NCBI RefSeq assembly: GCF_001982635.1
Contig: NZ_MKFI01000008.1
Span: 174,034 to 238,033, forward strand
Direction: 5' to 3'
DNA: 64,000 bases
From: Bradyrhizobium mercantei
Lineage (GTDB): Bacteria > Pseudomonadota > Alphaproteobacteria > Rhizobiales > Xanthobacteraceae
In this document: positions 53,176 to 61,671 of the stretch, in pieces
Layout: each line of letters opens with the position of its first letter
Numbering within the stretch: position 1 is the stretch's first letter
Notes under the pieces: model-generated
Database searches by the model: none
The model's input: only the letters and a program-made list of their open reading frames with translations
What the model was told of the DNA's origin: nothing
Program-made: the position numbers and the translations under genes

Positions 53176-54345
53176 CTACTCCGCCAGCGCCTTCATCTCC
53201 TTGTAGAGATCCGACTTGCCCTCGAAGCCGATGCCGGGAAGGTCGGGCATCACGATGTGGCCACCCTCGACGCGCACGCCGTCCGGGAAACCGCCATAGG
53301 GCTGGAACAAATCGGGGTAGCTTTCATTGCCGCCGAGCCCGAGGCCGGCCGCGATGTTGAGCGACATCTGATGGCCGCCATGCGGGATGCAGCGGCTCGG
53401 CGACCAGCCGTGGGTCTTCAGCACCTCGAGCGTGCGCTGATACTCGCAGAGCCCGTAGGACAGCGCGCAGTCGAATTGCAGCCAGTCGCGATCCGGCCGC
53501 ATGCCGCCGTAGCGGATCAGGTTTCGCGCGTCCTGGTGGCTGAACAGGTTCTCCCCCGTCGCCATCGGCCCGGGATAGAATTCGGCCAGCGCGGCCTGCA
53601 ATGCGTAGTCGAGCGGATCGCCCGCCTCCTCGTACCAGAACAGCGGATACTCGCGCAGCATCTTGGCGTAGGCGATCGCGGTCTCCAGATCGAACCGGCC
53701 GTTGGCATCGACCGCAAGCTGCGCCTCGCTGCCGATCTCCTTCAGCACCGCCTCGATGCGCTCGCGGTCTTCAGTGAGCGGCGCGCCGCCGATCTTCATC
53801 TTCACGACGTTGTAGCCGCGGTCGAGATAGCCGCGCATCTCCTTGCGCAGCGCGCCGAGATCCTTGCCCGGATAGTAATAGCCGCCGGCAGCGTAGACGA
53901 AGACGCGCGGATTGGCGCTCACGCCGTGGCGCTCGGCAAGCAGCCGGAACAGTGGCTTGCCGGCGATCTTCGCCACCGCGTCCCACACCGCCATGTCGAT
54001 GGTGCCGACCGCAACCGAGCGCTCGCCGTGACCGCCCGGCTTCTCGTTCGACATCAGCGTCGACCAGACCTTGTCCGGATCGAGATTCTCGCCGGTGGCA
54101 TCGAGCAGCGCTTTCGGATCGGCCTCCTTGAGGCGCGGCGCAAAGCGCTCGCGGATCAGACCGCCCTGCCCGTAGCGGCCATTGGAGTTGAAGCCATAGC
54201 CGACCACCCGCTTGCCGTCGCGCACCACGTCGGTGACCACGGCCACCAGGCTCGAGGTCATCTTGGTGAAGTCGATATAGGCGTTGCGGATCGGCGAGGA
54301 GATCGGCTTTGTGATCTCGCGGACGTCGACGATGCGGACGGACAT
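53176..54345 (-). CDS. tarD: D(-)-tartrate dehydratase
   Basis: A 389-residue enolase-superfamily enzyme that turns D-tartrate into oxaloacetate. Catalytic residues occur at exactly the published positions: K182 and K184 in VVKMKIGG, metal ligands D213 (LAVDANG), E239 (WYEE) and E265 (ATGEN), and H322 (RCIPHGGH). The sequence as a whole looks nearly the same as the Bradyrhizobium japonicum enzyme I remember. The gene stands alone with no tartrate carrier nearby. ATG 54345. Confidence 0.95.
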   Translation of the reverse strand: MSVRIVDVREITKPISSPIRNAYIDFTKMTSSLVAVVTDVVRDGKRVVGYGFNSNGRYGQGGLIRERFAPRLKEADPKALLDATGENLDPDKVWSTLMSNEKPGGHGERSVAVGTIDMAVWDAVAKIAGKPLFRLLAERHGVSANPRVFVYAAGGYYYPGKDLGALRKEMRGYLDRGYNVVKMKIGGAPLTEDRERIEAVLKEIGSEAQLAVDANGRFDLETAIAYAKMLREYPLFWYEEAGDPLDYALQAALAEFYPGPMATGENLFSHQDARNLIRYGGMRPDRDWLQFDCALSYGLCEYQRTLEVLKTHGWSPSRCIPHGGHQMSLNIAAGLGLGGNESYPDLFQPYGGFPDGVRVEGGHIVMPDLPGIGFEGKSDLYKEMKALAE

Positions 54346-54367
54346 GCTGCTTTGGTCCCTTGGTGTT

Positions 54368-54456
54368 CGTCATGGCCGGGCTTGTCCCGGCCATCCACGT
54401 CTTTCTTCTGATGTGCCGTCAAGACGTGGATGCCCGGGCCAAGCCCGGGCATGACG
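54368..54456. repeat. Dispersed palindromic repeat, family I, double hairpin
   Basis: CGTCATG and CATGACG bound the unit. Inside are two hairpins (54372-54394 and 54430-54452) and an inner inverted pair CCACGTCTT/AAGACGTGG. The hairpin at 33801-33825 is a shorter relative. It lies just upstream of tarD. Confidence 0.82.
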
Positions 54457-54493
54457 GTGTGTGATGCGCGAGATTTACACTTCCGATCAGGAC

Positions 54494-54751
54494 TTACTTC
54501 TTATCCCGGAAATACGGCTCGACCGGCCCGTGCACCTTGATGGTCAGCGGATTGCCGTAACGGTCCTTTGCATTGCCGGCGGTGACCCGCACCCAGCCCT
54601 CGCTGATGCAGTACTCCTCGACATTGGTCTTCTCGGCGCCCTTGAAGCGGATGCCGACATCGCGCGCGAGGATTTCCGCGTTGTAGTACGGGCTGTTCGG
54701 ATCGACCGACAGGCGGTCGGGGAATTGGTCGTTGGTGTTGTCGTCGCTCAT
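54494..54751 (-). CDS. DUF3297 family protein
   Basis: An 85-residue cytoplasmic protein: FPDRLSVDPNSPYYNAEILARDVGIRFKGAEKTNVEEYC, GWVRVTAGNAKDRYGNPLTIKVHGPVEP. This is the glutathione-peroxidase-linked DUF3297 family, of unknown role. Its ATG overlaps the stop of the glutathione peroxidase gene by four bases, so translation is coupled; that gives a hint of a shared redox role. Confidence 0.9.
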   Translation of the reverse strand: MSDDNTNDQFPDRLSVDPNSPYYNAEILARDVGIRFKGAEKTNVEEYCISEGWVRVTAGNAKDRYGNPLTIKVHGPVEPYFRDKK

Positions 54752-55224
54752 AGCAGCGCCTCGATCTCCTTCTTCAATCCTTCGGGCCGGGCGGTCGGCG
54801 CATGCCGCGCCACGACCTTGCCGGCGCGATCGACCAGGAACTTGGTGAAGTTCCATTTGATCGCCGGCCCGAGCAGGCCCGACTTCTCACGTTTCAGGTG
54901 TTCGTACAATGGATGCGCGCCACTGCCGTTGACGTCGATCTTGGCGAACATCGGAAACGTCACGGCGTAGTTGGTCTCGCAGAAGGTGGCGATCTGCTCG
55001 GCCGTCCCAGGCTCCTGCGCACCGAACTGGTTGCAGGGGAAGCCGAGCACGGCAAAGCCGCGCGGCGACAATCCGGCGTGCAGCTCCTGCAGGCCCTTGT
55101 ATTGCGGCGTGAACCCGCAGGCGCTCGCCGTGTTGACTATCAGCAGCACCTGGCCCTCGAACTGCCGCAGCGGCAGGTCCTCGCCGGCGAGCGATTTGGC
55201 GATGAAATCGTAGACCGTCGCCAT
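54748..55224 (-). CDS. Glutathione peroxidase (Cys type)
   Basis: A 158-residue peroxidase. The catalytic Cys is in NTASACGFTPQY (about residue 36), with Gln in GFPCNQFGAQEPG and Trp in IKWNFTKFLVD completing the tetrad. It reduces hydrogen peroxide and lipid peroxides, often using thioredoxin in bacteria. The second Cys in PCNQF or CETNY may be the resolving one. It starts one base after the amidase gene's stop codon on the minus strand. Confidence 0.93.
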   Translation of the reverse strand: MATVYDFIAKSLAGEDLPLRQFEGQVLLIVNTASACGFTPQYKGLQELHAGLSPRGFAVLGFPCNQFGAQEPGTAEQIATFCETNYAVTFPMFAKIDVNGSGAHPLYEHLKREKSGLLGPAIKWNFTKFLVDRAGKVVARHAPTARPEGLKKEIEALL

Positions 55225-55225
55225 C

Positions 55226-56617
55226 TCAAGTCACCGGATCAATGGCCGCCGACGGCGTGCCGCCGGCCTCGACCGCTTCGCCCGCGGCAAGGCAGAGATC
55301 CTCGCGGTAGCGCGCGGCCACCAGTTGCACGCCGACCGGAATCCGCCCGACTAGTCCCGTTGAGACGACGAGCCCGGGCAGACCCATGAAGGGGATCGCG
55401 ATCTGCGGCAGCTGCGCGTGCCACACCCGCGCGAACGACGCCTCGTCCTTGCGGTCGAGATGATCGGGGAACGGCAGCTCGCCGGACACCGGCATCAGCA
55501 GCACCGGATATTTGTCGAGGAAGGCGAACCATTCGCGCGTCAATGTCGCGCGGCGGGTCAGCGCCTGCGACAGGTCGAACGGGTGCACCCGCGCGCGGAC
55601 GCCGCGCAGGCAGGCCAGCGCGCCGGGATCGCCCTCGCGCTCGGCAAAGGCGAGTTGCGCCTCATAGCCGTCGCCGAGCCAAAGTCGGGTCTGGATCTCG
55701 GCCGCCTCGCGCAGGGACGGCGTGTCGGCGACTTCCTCGACGATCCAGCCGGCATCTCGCAGCCGCTTGCCGGCATCGGCCACCGCGGCGACGACTTCCG
55801 GCACCGGATTGAGGCCATCGGGATTGAGGCACATCGCGACGCGCTTCTCGCGCGGCGGCCCCTCGAGCGGCACCGGCGCGTACCAGGGATCGCGATAGTC
55901 CGGCGCCGACATCGCGGCGAGCGAGATGCGCAGATCGTTGACGGTGCGCGCCAGCGGGCCCGACACCGCGCTGATCTGCGGGCCGATCGGACGCTCCGGC
56001 AATGCGGCGTTGAAGGCCGGGATGCGGCCCATGCTCGGCCGCAGGCCGTGCACACCGCAGGCATAGGCCGGATAGCGGATCGAGCCGGCGATATCGGTGC
56101 CATGCGCGATATGGCCGATGCCGGCCGCGACCGCGGAGCCCGCGCCGCCCGACGAGCCGCCGGGCGTGATGCCGGGATCGCGCGGGTTCTTGGTGTCGCC
56201 GTGAATGAGGTTGGTGGTGAACCAGCGATAGGAGACCGCCGGGCAGTTGGTGCGGCCGAGCAGCACCGCGCCGGCCTTGCGCAGATTGGCGACCACCGGG
56301 TTGTCGGCCTTGGCGATGAGGTCGCGCTGCGCCTTCAGCCCGTTGGTGGTGGCGTAGCCCTCCTGGTCGACATTGACCTTGATCGTAACAGGCACGCCGG
56401 CGAGCGGCCCCACCGCATCGCCGTGCGCAATTGCCGCATCGATCTTCGCGGCCTGCGCCAGCACGTCGTCCGGCCGATGATCGACCACCGCGTTGATCTT
56501 CGGGTTGACCGCGTCGAGCCGGGCGAGCCCGGCCTCGGCCGCCTCCTTCGCCGATACCTTCTTCGATTTGATGAGGCCGGCGAGCTCGGTTGCCGACAGA
56601 CGCCAAAGATCCTGCAT
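55226..56617 (-). CDS. Amidase (amidase-signature family)
   Basis: A 463-residue enzyme with the Ser-cis-Ser-Lys triad: K80 (VPVTIKVNVD), S155 (GGSSGGAG) and S179 (GTDIAGSIRYPA). It hydrolyses a carboxylic amide; the family includes GatA, indole-acetamide and other hydrolases, and the C-terminal part here does not settle the substrate. ATG 56617; the open frame continues upstream for 185 codons but that region is antisense to the cytochrome gene. It may lead a transcript with the peroxidase and DUF3297 genes. Confidence 0.9.
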   Translation of the reverse strand: MQDLWRLSATELAGLIKSKKVSAKEAAEAGLARLDAVNPKINAVVDHRPDDVLAQAAKIDAAIAHGDAVGPLAGVPVTIKVNVDQEGYATTNGLKAQRDLIAKADNPVVANLRKAGAVLLGRTNCPAVSYRWFTTNLIHGDTKNPRDPGITPGGSSGGAGSAVAAGIGHIAHGTDIAGSIRYPAYACGVHGLRPSMGRIPAFNAALPERPIGPQISAVSGPLARTVNDLRISLAAMSAPDYRDPWYAPVPLEGPPREKRVAMCLNPDGLNPVPEVVAAVADAGKRLRDAGWIVEEVADTPSLREAAEIQTRLWLGDGYEAQLAFAEREGDPGALACLRGVRARVHPFDLSQALTRRATLTREWFAFLDKYPVLLMPVSGELPFPDHLDRKDEASFARVWHAQLPQIAIPFMGLPGLVVSTGLVGRIPVGVQLVAARYREDLCLAAGEAVEAGGTPSAAIDPVT

Positions 56618-56688
56618 GAGATACTCCGTGTGACGGAGGTTTTTAGCGCCGCACGAAGGACAAGGCCAGCGGTCCGCCGCGTAGCCGG

Positions 56689-57258
56689 TCAGCGGAAATG
56701 CGCGACGTAATAGGCAAGGTCGCCGATCTGCTCCTTGGCGACCGTCTGCATCACGTCCGCCATGGTGGCGTCGTAGCCGTGGCGGCTGTTGTCCTTGTAC
56801 TCGGCCAGCGTCTTGGCGAGGTAGTCCTCGCGCTGGTTGGCGATGCGGGGAACGTTGTCCTTGCCGGAGAAATCGGTGTTGTGGCAGCTGTTGCAGCGGT
56901 TCTGCTGCGCCAGCGCCTGGCCGCGCGCCATCCGCGCCGGATCGCCGGCCTCGGTGGGCGGCGTGGGCTTCGGCAGGGTGGCGATGAAATCCGAGAAGGT
57001 TCGCAGATCGTCGTCGGTCATCGGCTTCGCCATCTCGTTCATCGGCTCGAACACCCTGAGCTTCTCGCGGAACATGAACAGCTGGATCAACGCATAGGGC
57101 GCCTGCTGGCCGCCGAGCGAAGGCGTGTTCTCGGTTTCCGAGGTGCCGTGCTCGCCATGGCAGGCAAAGCACGCCACGGCGCGCTCCTGGATGGTCTCGG
57201 CATCTGCGGAGAAGCTGAGAGCGGCGAGCGCCAAAGCTGCGATGATTGTTTTATGCAT
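56689..57258 (-). CDS. Diheme cytochrome c
   Basis: A 189-residue periplasmic protein with a signal peptide (MHKTIIAALALAALSFSADA) and two heme-attachment sites, CFACH (about residue 30) and CNSCH (about 120), each within a class I cytochrome domain with the following Met ligands (KPMTDDDLRTFSDFIATLP and TMADVMQTVAKEQIGDLAYYVAHF). It should accept electrons in the periplasm. Its neighbour downstream in the map, upstream in transcription, is a PQQ-type sugar dehydrogenase, a natural electron donor. ATG 57258. Confidence 0.92.
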   Translation of the reverse strand: MHKTIIAALALAALSFSADAETIQERAVACFACHGEHGTSETENTPSLGGQQAPYALIQLFMFREKLRVFEPMNEMAKPMTDDDLRTFSDFIATLPKPTPPTEAGDPARMARGQALAQQNRCNSCHNTDFSGKDNVPRIANQREDYLAKTLAEYKDNSRHGYDATMADVMQTVAKEQIGDLAYYVAHFR

Positions 57259-57278
57259 GGCTGCTCCCGGCATATTGC

Positions 57279-57362
57279 CGTCATTGCGAGGAGCGAAGCG
57301 ACGAAGCAATCCTTGATGCCGCAAGTGGCGGAATGGATTGCTTCGCTTCGCTCGCAATGACG
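57279..57362. repeat. Dispersed palindromic repeat, family A copy 5
   Basis: CGTCATTGCGAGGAGCGAAGCG on the left, CTCGCAATGACGG on the right, with the GAAGCAATCC and GGATTGCTTCGC inner arms. It separates the two genes of the dehydrogenase-cytochrome unit. Confidence 0.88.
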
Positions 57363-57379
57363 GTGACTAGACTTTCAGC

Positions 57380-58654
57380 TTACTGGTTGGCGACCTTCGG
57401 CTTGCCGTAGCTGACGCGATAGACCGCGCCGTTCCAGTCGTCGGAGACCAGCAGCGAGCCGTCCTTCAGCAGCATCACGTCGACCGGGCGGCCGACATAT
57501 TTGTTGTCCTCGAGGAAGCCGGTCAGGAACGGCTCCATCGACTTCGCGGTGCCGTCCTTGTTCAGCTTGACGACGACGACGTCACCGCCCTGCTTCTGCG
57601 ACTTGTTCCAGGAGCCGTGGCGCGCGACGAAGATCGCGTTCTTGTAGCCCTTCGGGAACTGGCTTCCGGTGTAGAAGCGCATGCCGAGCGAAGCGGTATG
57701 CGGACCCATCAGGCCGACCGGCGCGGTGTAGTCCTTGCAGTTCTTGCCCCAGCCGAGCTCCTGGTCGATGATGTTGCCCTGGTAGCAGAACGGCGCGCCG
57801 AAATCCTCGCCCGCCTTGGTGACGCGGTTGAGCTCGTCTTCCGGCACCGTCTCCGACAGCCAGTCGCGGCCGTTGTCGGTGAAGTACATCTGCTTGGTCT
57901 CGGGATTCCAGTCGAAGCCGACCGAGTTGCGCACGCCGAGCGCGTAGACCTCGGCGCCGGAGCCGTCGAGATTCATGCGGCGGATCTGGCCGTGGTCGGC
58001 GTCGTGCAGCACGTTGTTGCCGGGCTGGCCGACCGGAACATAAAGCTTGTTGTCGGGACCGATGGCGATGAACTTCCAGCCATGCGCCTCGTCCTTCGGC
58101 AGCTTGTCGTAGATGACGGTCGGCTTCGGCGGGTTGTCCAGATTGTCCTCGATCTTGTCGATCTTGGAGACCTTCGAGAGCTCGGCGATGTAGAGCGTGC
58201 CGTCCTTGAAGGCGACGCCGTTCGGGCGGTAGAGGCCGGAGGCGATCACCTTGACCGAGCGCTTGCCGTCCTTGTTGACGATTGCATAGACCTTGTCGAC
58301 AAGCCGGCTGCCGACGAACACGGTGCCCTTGTCGCCGAGCGCCAGCGAGCGAGCATTGGCCATCCCGGCGGCATAGACCTCGACATTGAAGCCGGCCGGC
58401 ACCTTGAGCTTGGCGAGCGGCAGCTTGTCGGGCGCGGACGGCAGCGGCGGCGGCGCCACCGGCGCAAGCTTGGCGGCGGCTTCATTGTCCGGACGGCCGA
58501 TCAAGGGCGAGCCCGGCGGCAGCGGCTGGGCGGCAGGCGCGGCTCCCGCGGCCGGCGCGGCCGCCGGCTGTTGCGCCGCAGCAGAGAGCGTGAACGCCCC
58601 CAGCATGGCACCGGCGAGCAGCAGGCTGCGCGGTGCGAACGAGTGTTTTTTCAT
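57380..58654 (-). CDS. PQQ-dependent sugar (sorbosone/glucose) dehydrogenase-like protein
   Basis: A 424-residue periplasmic protein with a signal peptide (residues 1-28), an Ala/Pro-rich stretch to about 80, then a six-bladed beta-propeller of the soluble glucose/L-sorbosone dehydrogenase group. Visible PQQ-site matches are the His in EAHGWKFIAIGPDNKLYVPVG and the Arg-Asn pair in ALGVRNSVGFDW; the C-terminal RHGSWNKSQKQGG is also typical. It oxidises an aldose or similar sugar. ATG 58654 has GGGGAGATC upstream. It lies between a diheme cytochrome and the pqq operon. Confidence 0.87.
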   Translation of the reverse strand: MKKHSFAPRSLLLAGAMLGAFTLSAAAQQPAAAPAAGAAPAAQPLPPGSPLIGRPDNEAAAKLAPVAPPPLPSAPDKLPLAKLKVPAGFNVEVYAAGMANARSLALGDKGTVFVGSRLVDKVYAIVNKDGKRSVKVIASGLYRPNGVAFKDGTLYIAELSKVSKIDKIEDNLDNPPKPTVIYDKLPKDEAHGWKFIAIGPDNKLYVPVGQPGNNVLHDADHGQIRRMNLDGSGAEVYALGVRNSVGFDWNPETKQMYFTDNGRDWLSETVPEDELNRVTKAGEDFGAPFCYQGNIIDQELGWGKNCKDYTAPVGLMGPHTASLGMRFYTGSQFPKGYKNAIFVARHGSWNKSQKQGGDVVVVKLNKDGTAKSMEPFLTGFLEDNKYVGRPVDVMLLKDGSLLVSDDWNGAVYRVSYGKPKVANQ

Positions 58655-58821
58655 GATGATCTCCCCTGGGTGGAAGCCTTTGTTCATCGCGCCATTAACG
58701 TCGATCGGCGCCTTCAGGCTTTCCGTTCATAGTCTTGCGAATTTGTCCGGACAATTGCAATCGGAAACATGCTGACATCGGCCAACGCATGGTTGTGGCC
58801 ACGCGGCCCGATCAGCGTGCG

Positions 58822-59079
58822 TCAGTGCCGCGTCATCGAGCGGTCGGGGCGATCGAGGATCGCCTCGGTGAATGGAAACTCCAGCACGATCTCGCCCTCG
58901 TCGTCGGTCACCTCGATGACCGCGCTGAGCAGCGCGCCGTCGGCGCCCTCGGTCTTCAGCAGTTCGCGAATCATCGCCCGCGCCATTTCCCAGGCACGAT
59001 CAGGATCGCGCAGGATTTCGCCGTCGGGGTCGGAGATCAGCTCGTCGCCGATACGGGTATTGAAGAAATAGCGTGGCAT
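58822..59079 (-). CDS. DUF6894 family small protein (copy 2)
   Basis: An 85-residue cytoplasmic protein: PRYFFNTRIGDELISDPDGEILRDPDRAWEMARAMIRELL and a C-terminal beta stretch (VIEVTDDEGEIVLEFPFTEAI). The opening pattern and the D-P-D-G-x-x-L turn are as in the copy at 13003-13236, although the two are far apart in sequence. Role unknown. Start ATG 59079. Confidence 0.85.
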   Translation of the reverse strand: MPRYFFNTRIGDELISDPDGEILRDPDRAWEMARAMIRELLKTEGADGALLSAVIEVTDDEGEIVLEFPFTEAILDRPDRSMTRH

Positions 59080-59405
59080 CGGCTGAAACTCGGCTCGGTT
59101 AGTCGCCTCCCCTCGCGGGAAAGCACAGTCTCGTCACCAGGACCTTCGGAGGACCGCGTGGCCCCTGCTTTTAATCCAAGATCACCATTCGCTGTGTGGC
59201 GAACAACAGGAAAAAGGTCTGATGGCACCGGGTTTTGACGGGAAATGCGCGCACAAATTTGTGAGTGGGCGAAATTCGCTCGCCGCAGTGCAGCATGCCC
59301 GTTCCCGGGGACACCTTGCGAAAAATTTAAGTGGCGAACTTTTCGAACCGCAGTAGTTTAGCCTGCAGGGCGGAAAGTTCGTCCGGTTGCAACAAGGAGA
59401 GCCAA
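59080..59405. other. pqq leader region
   Basis: A 326-bp gap between divergent genes that must contain the pqq promoter. A perfect 12-bp palindrome (59252-59263) and a weaker inverted pair (CGAAAA 59319-59324, TTTTCG 59340-59345) are candidate regulator sites. No gene is seen. Confidence 0.5.
59252..59263. promoter_or_regulatory. 12-bp palindrome upstream of pqqA
   Basis: CACAAATTTGTG is a perfect inverted repeat, 142 bases upstream of the pqqA ATG. AT-rich palindromes of this size are often repressor or activator sites. Nothing more can be said from one copy. Confidence 0.4.
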
Positions 59406-59486
59406 ATGGCCTGGAAAGCACCGAAGATCGTCGAAGTGTCGGTCGGCATGGAAATCAACATGTATATGTGCGCCACCCGCAAGTAA
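59406..59486 (+). CDS. pqqA: PQQ precursor peptide
   Basis: A 26-residue peptide, MAWKAPKIVEVSVGMEINMY followed by MCATRK. Glu16 and Tyr20, spaced as E-x-x-x-Y, are the two residues joined by PqqE and turned into PQQ. AAGGAGAG precedes the ATG. The length and opening (MxWxxPxxxExxxGMEInMY) match other PqqA peptides. It is the first gene of the pqq operon and is 159 bp ahead of pqqB, a larger gap than between the later genes, so it may be expressed at a higher level. Confidence 0.97.
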   Translation: MAWKAPKIVEVSVGMEINMYMCATRK

Positions 59487-59645
59487 GCGGCAGCGCCCTA
59501 TACACGTTTAGCGTTTTAGCGCAGGTGGACATCCGGGCGTAACGCGCTCCCGAGCATGGGGGGGTGTTTCAAATCCGGGGTTCACCTCGTGACGTTTTTG
59601 GGTCCGAGTCAGACTTTCGAGTTAAGCATCTCCAGGGGACGGATC

Positions 59646-60575
59646 ATGCTTCGTGTCGTCGTCCTGGGTGCCGCGGCGGGTGGCGGCGTTCCGCAGTGGA
59701 ACTGCGGCTGTGTCGTCTGCAGGACGGCGCGAAACGACCATCCCGAATTGCAGCGCACGCAAGCCTCGATCGCCGTCAGCGGCGACGGCGTACACTGGTT
59801 CCTGGTCAACGCGTCACCCGACCTGCGCCAGCAAGTGACCGCGGCGCCGCAACTGCATCCGAAGCCTGGCGCCCTGCGCCACAGCCCGATCGCGGGCGTC
59901 ATCCTCACCAATGGCGAGATCGATGCGGTCGCCGGGCTGCTGTCGATGCGCGAGGGCTCGCCGTTTGCGATCTACGCGCATGAGCGGGTGCTGGCGATCC
60001 TGCGCTCCAACAGCATCTTCAACGTGCTGAGCGAGAAGAACGTCGCCCGCCGCCCGATCGCGGTCGACCGGGCCTTCGAACCTGACCTGCCCGACGGATC
60101 GCCGTCCGGGCTCGAGGTGCTGCCGTTCGAGGTTCCCGGCAAGGGTGCCTGGTATCTGGAGGGCAAGGCGCACCCGGCGGGCGCCGACGGCGTCGGCGAT
60201 ACGCTCGGCCTGCGTATTGCGGACAAGCGCAGCGGCAAATACTTCTATTTCCTAGCCGCCTGCGCAGGGGTGACCGACGACCTCAAGGCGCGGCTGAAGG
60301 GCGCGCCCCTGGTGTTCTTCGACGGCACGGTGTGGCGCGACGACGAACTGATCGCGGCGGGCCTTGGCAACAAGACCGGCCAGGGCATGGGACATATCGC
60401 GATGTCGGGCGATCAGGGTGCGATCGCCAGCCTCGCCGGGCTCGACATCGGACGAAAAGTGTTTTTGCATATCAACAACTCCAACCCGGCGCTGCTTGGG
60501 ACCTCGGCCGAACGCAAGGCGGCCGAACAGGCGGGCTGGCAGATTCCCTCCGACGGAACGGAGATCGTGCTGTGA
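59646..60575 (+). CDS. pqqB: PQQ biosynthesis protein B
   Basis: A 309-residue metallo-beta-lactamase-fold protein with the PqqB start MLRVVVLGAAAGGGVPQWNCGC and the zinc-like C20-x-C22-x-x-C25. PqqB is a non-heme-iron hydroxylase that acts on a Glu-Tyr derived intermediate before PqqC. The beta-lactamase HxHxDH motif is not present in its classic form (NASPDLRQQ, NGEIDAVAGLL), as usual in PqqB. AGGGGACGG precedes the ATG. Stop overlaps pqqC start (GTGA). Confidence 0.95.
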   Translation: MLRVVVLGAAAGGGVPQWNCGCVVCRTARNDHPELQRTQASIAVSGDGVHWFLVNASPDLRQQVTAAPQLHPKPGALRHSPIAGVILTNGEIDAVAGLLSMREGSPFAIYAHERVLAILRSNSIFNVLSEKNVARRPIAVDRAFEPDLPDGSPSGLEVLPFEVPGKGAWYLEGKAHPAGADGVGDTLGLRIADKRSGKYFYFLAACAGVTDDLKARLKGAPLVFFDGTVWRDDELIAAGLGNKTGQGMGHIAMSGDQGAIASLAGLDIGRKVFLHINNSNPALLGTSAERKAAEQAGWQIPSDGTEIVL

Positions 60576-61351
60576 ATGTCGTGCCTACCAACGGAATGAC
60601 CGCGCTCTCGATCGGCAAGGGCATCACGCTCGACAGCGCCGAGGAGATGGAGGCGACGCTGCGCACCATCGGTGCGACGCGCTATCACAGCCTGCACCCA
60701 TTCCACCGCCTGCTGCACGGCGGCAAGCTCAACAAGGGCCAGGTCCAGGCCTGGGCGCTGAACCGCTATTACTACCAGAGCACGATCCCGCTGAAGGACG
60801 CGATGGTGATCTCGCGCTTCCGCGACCGCAACACGCGGATCGAATGGCGCCATCGCATCGAGGATCATGACGGTGACCTCGGCAATGAGGGCGGCATCGA
60901 GCGCTGGCTGAAGCTGACCGAAGGCCTCGGCCTCGACACCGCCTATGTGGAGTCCACCGAAGGCATTCTGCCGGCGACGCGCTTCGCCGTGGAAGCCTAT
61001 GTGCATTTCTGCCGCGACCGCACGCCGCTGGAGGCGATCGCCTCCTCGCTCACCGAATTGTTCGCGCCGAACCTGCATGAGGAGCGCATCTCGGGGATGC
61101 TGAAGCACTACGACTTCGTCAACCCCGACATCATGAGCTATTTCAGCCGCCGCCTGACCCAGGCGCCGCGCGACGCCGGCTTTGCACTCGACTACGTCAA
61201 GCAGCATGCCAAGACGCCCGCCGAGCGCGAGGCGGTGTGCAACGCGCTGATCTTCAAGACCAACGTGCTGTGGGTGCAGCTCGACGCGCTCTATCATGCC
61301 TATGTCGACGGCCAGATTCCGCCCGGCGCCTTCGTGCCGAAGACAGGTTAG
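60572..61351 (+). CDS. pqqC: Pyrroloquinoline-quinone synthase
   Basis: A 259-residue, all-helical cofactorless oxidase that performs the last step of PQQ formation. Family landmarks: TIGATRYHSLHPFHRLLHGGKLNKGQVQAWALNRYYYQ, RHRIEDHDGDLGNEGGIERWLKL and LHEERISGMLKHYDFV, carrying the His, Tyr, Arg and Lys residues that line the active site. GTG 60572 overlaps the pqqB stop; ATG 60596 is an alternative. Confidence 0.95.
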   Translation: MNVVPTNGMTALSIGKGITLDSAEEMEATLRTIGATRYHSLHPFHRLLHGGKLNKGQVQAWALNRYYYQSTIPLKDAMVISRFRDRNTRIEWRHRIEDHDGDLGNEGGIERWLKLTEGLGLDTAYVESTEGILPATRFAVEAYVHFCRDRTPLEAIASSLTELFAPNLHEERISGMLKHYDFVNPDIMSYFSRRLTQAPRDAGFALDYVKQHAKTPAEREAVCNALIFKTNVLWVQLDALYHAYVDGQIPPGAFVPKTG

Positions 61352-61362
61352 AGACAGACAAC

Positions 61363-61671
61363 ATGGCCAGCCGCAACATCAGCGTCAGCGAGACCAGCCG
61401 GCCGAAACTGCCGCGCCATACCAAGCTGAAATTCGACGAGACGCGGCAGGTCTGGGTGATCCTGGCGCCGGAGCGCGTGCTGGCGCCGGACGAGATCGCG
61501 GTCGAGGTGCTGCAACTCTGCGACGGCGTGCGCAGCGTCGCCGAGATGGTCGATCAGCTCGCGGAAAAATACGCCGCCCCGCGCGAGGCGATCGCGACCG
61601 ACGTGATCGCGATGCTGCAGGACCTGGCCGACAAGGGCTTTCTCACCGAAGCGCGCGAGAGCACAGCATGA
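61363..61671 (+). CDS. pqqD: PqqA-binding chaperone
   Basis: A 102-residue protein of the RRE/PqqD fold (PRHTKLKFDETRQVWVILAPERVLAPDEIAVEVLQLCDG). It binds PqqA and presents it to PqqE. ATG 61363 is 11 bases after the pqqC stop. Its last codons overlap pqqE (ATGA), which supports tight stoichiometry with that enzyme. Confidence 0.95.
   Translation: MASRNISVSETSRPKLPRHTKLKFDETRQVWVILAPERVLAPDEIAVEVLQLCDGVRSVAEMVDQLAEKYAAPREAIATDVIAMLQDLADKGFLTEARESTA

Noticed and set aside
55226..57172. Amidase as a 648-residue fusion
   Set aside because: The extra N-terminal 185 residues are Arg-rich antisense of the cytochrome gene; the amidase family starts at ATG 56617.
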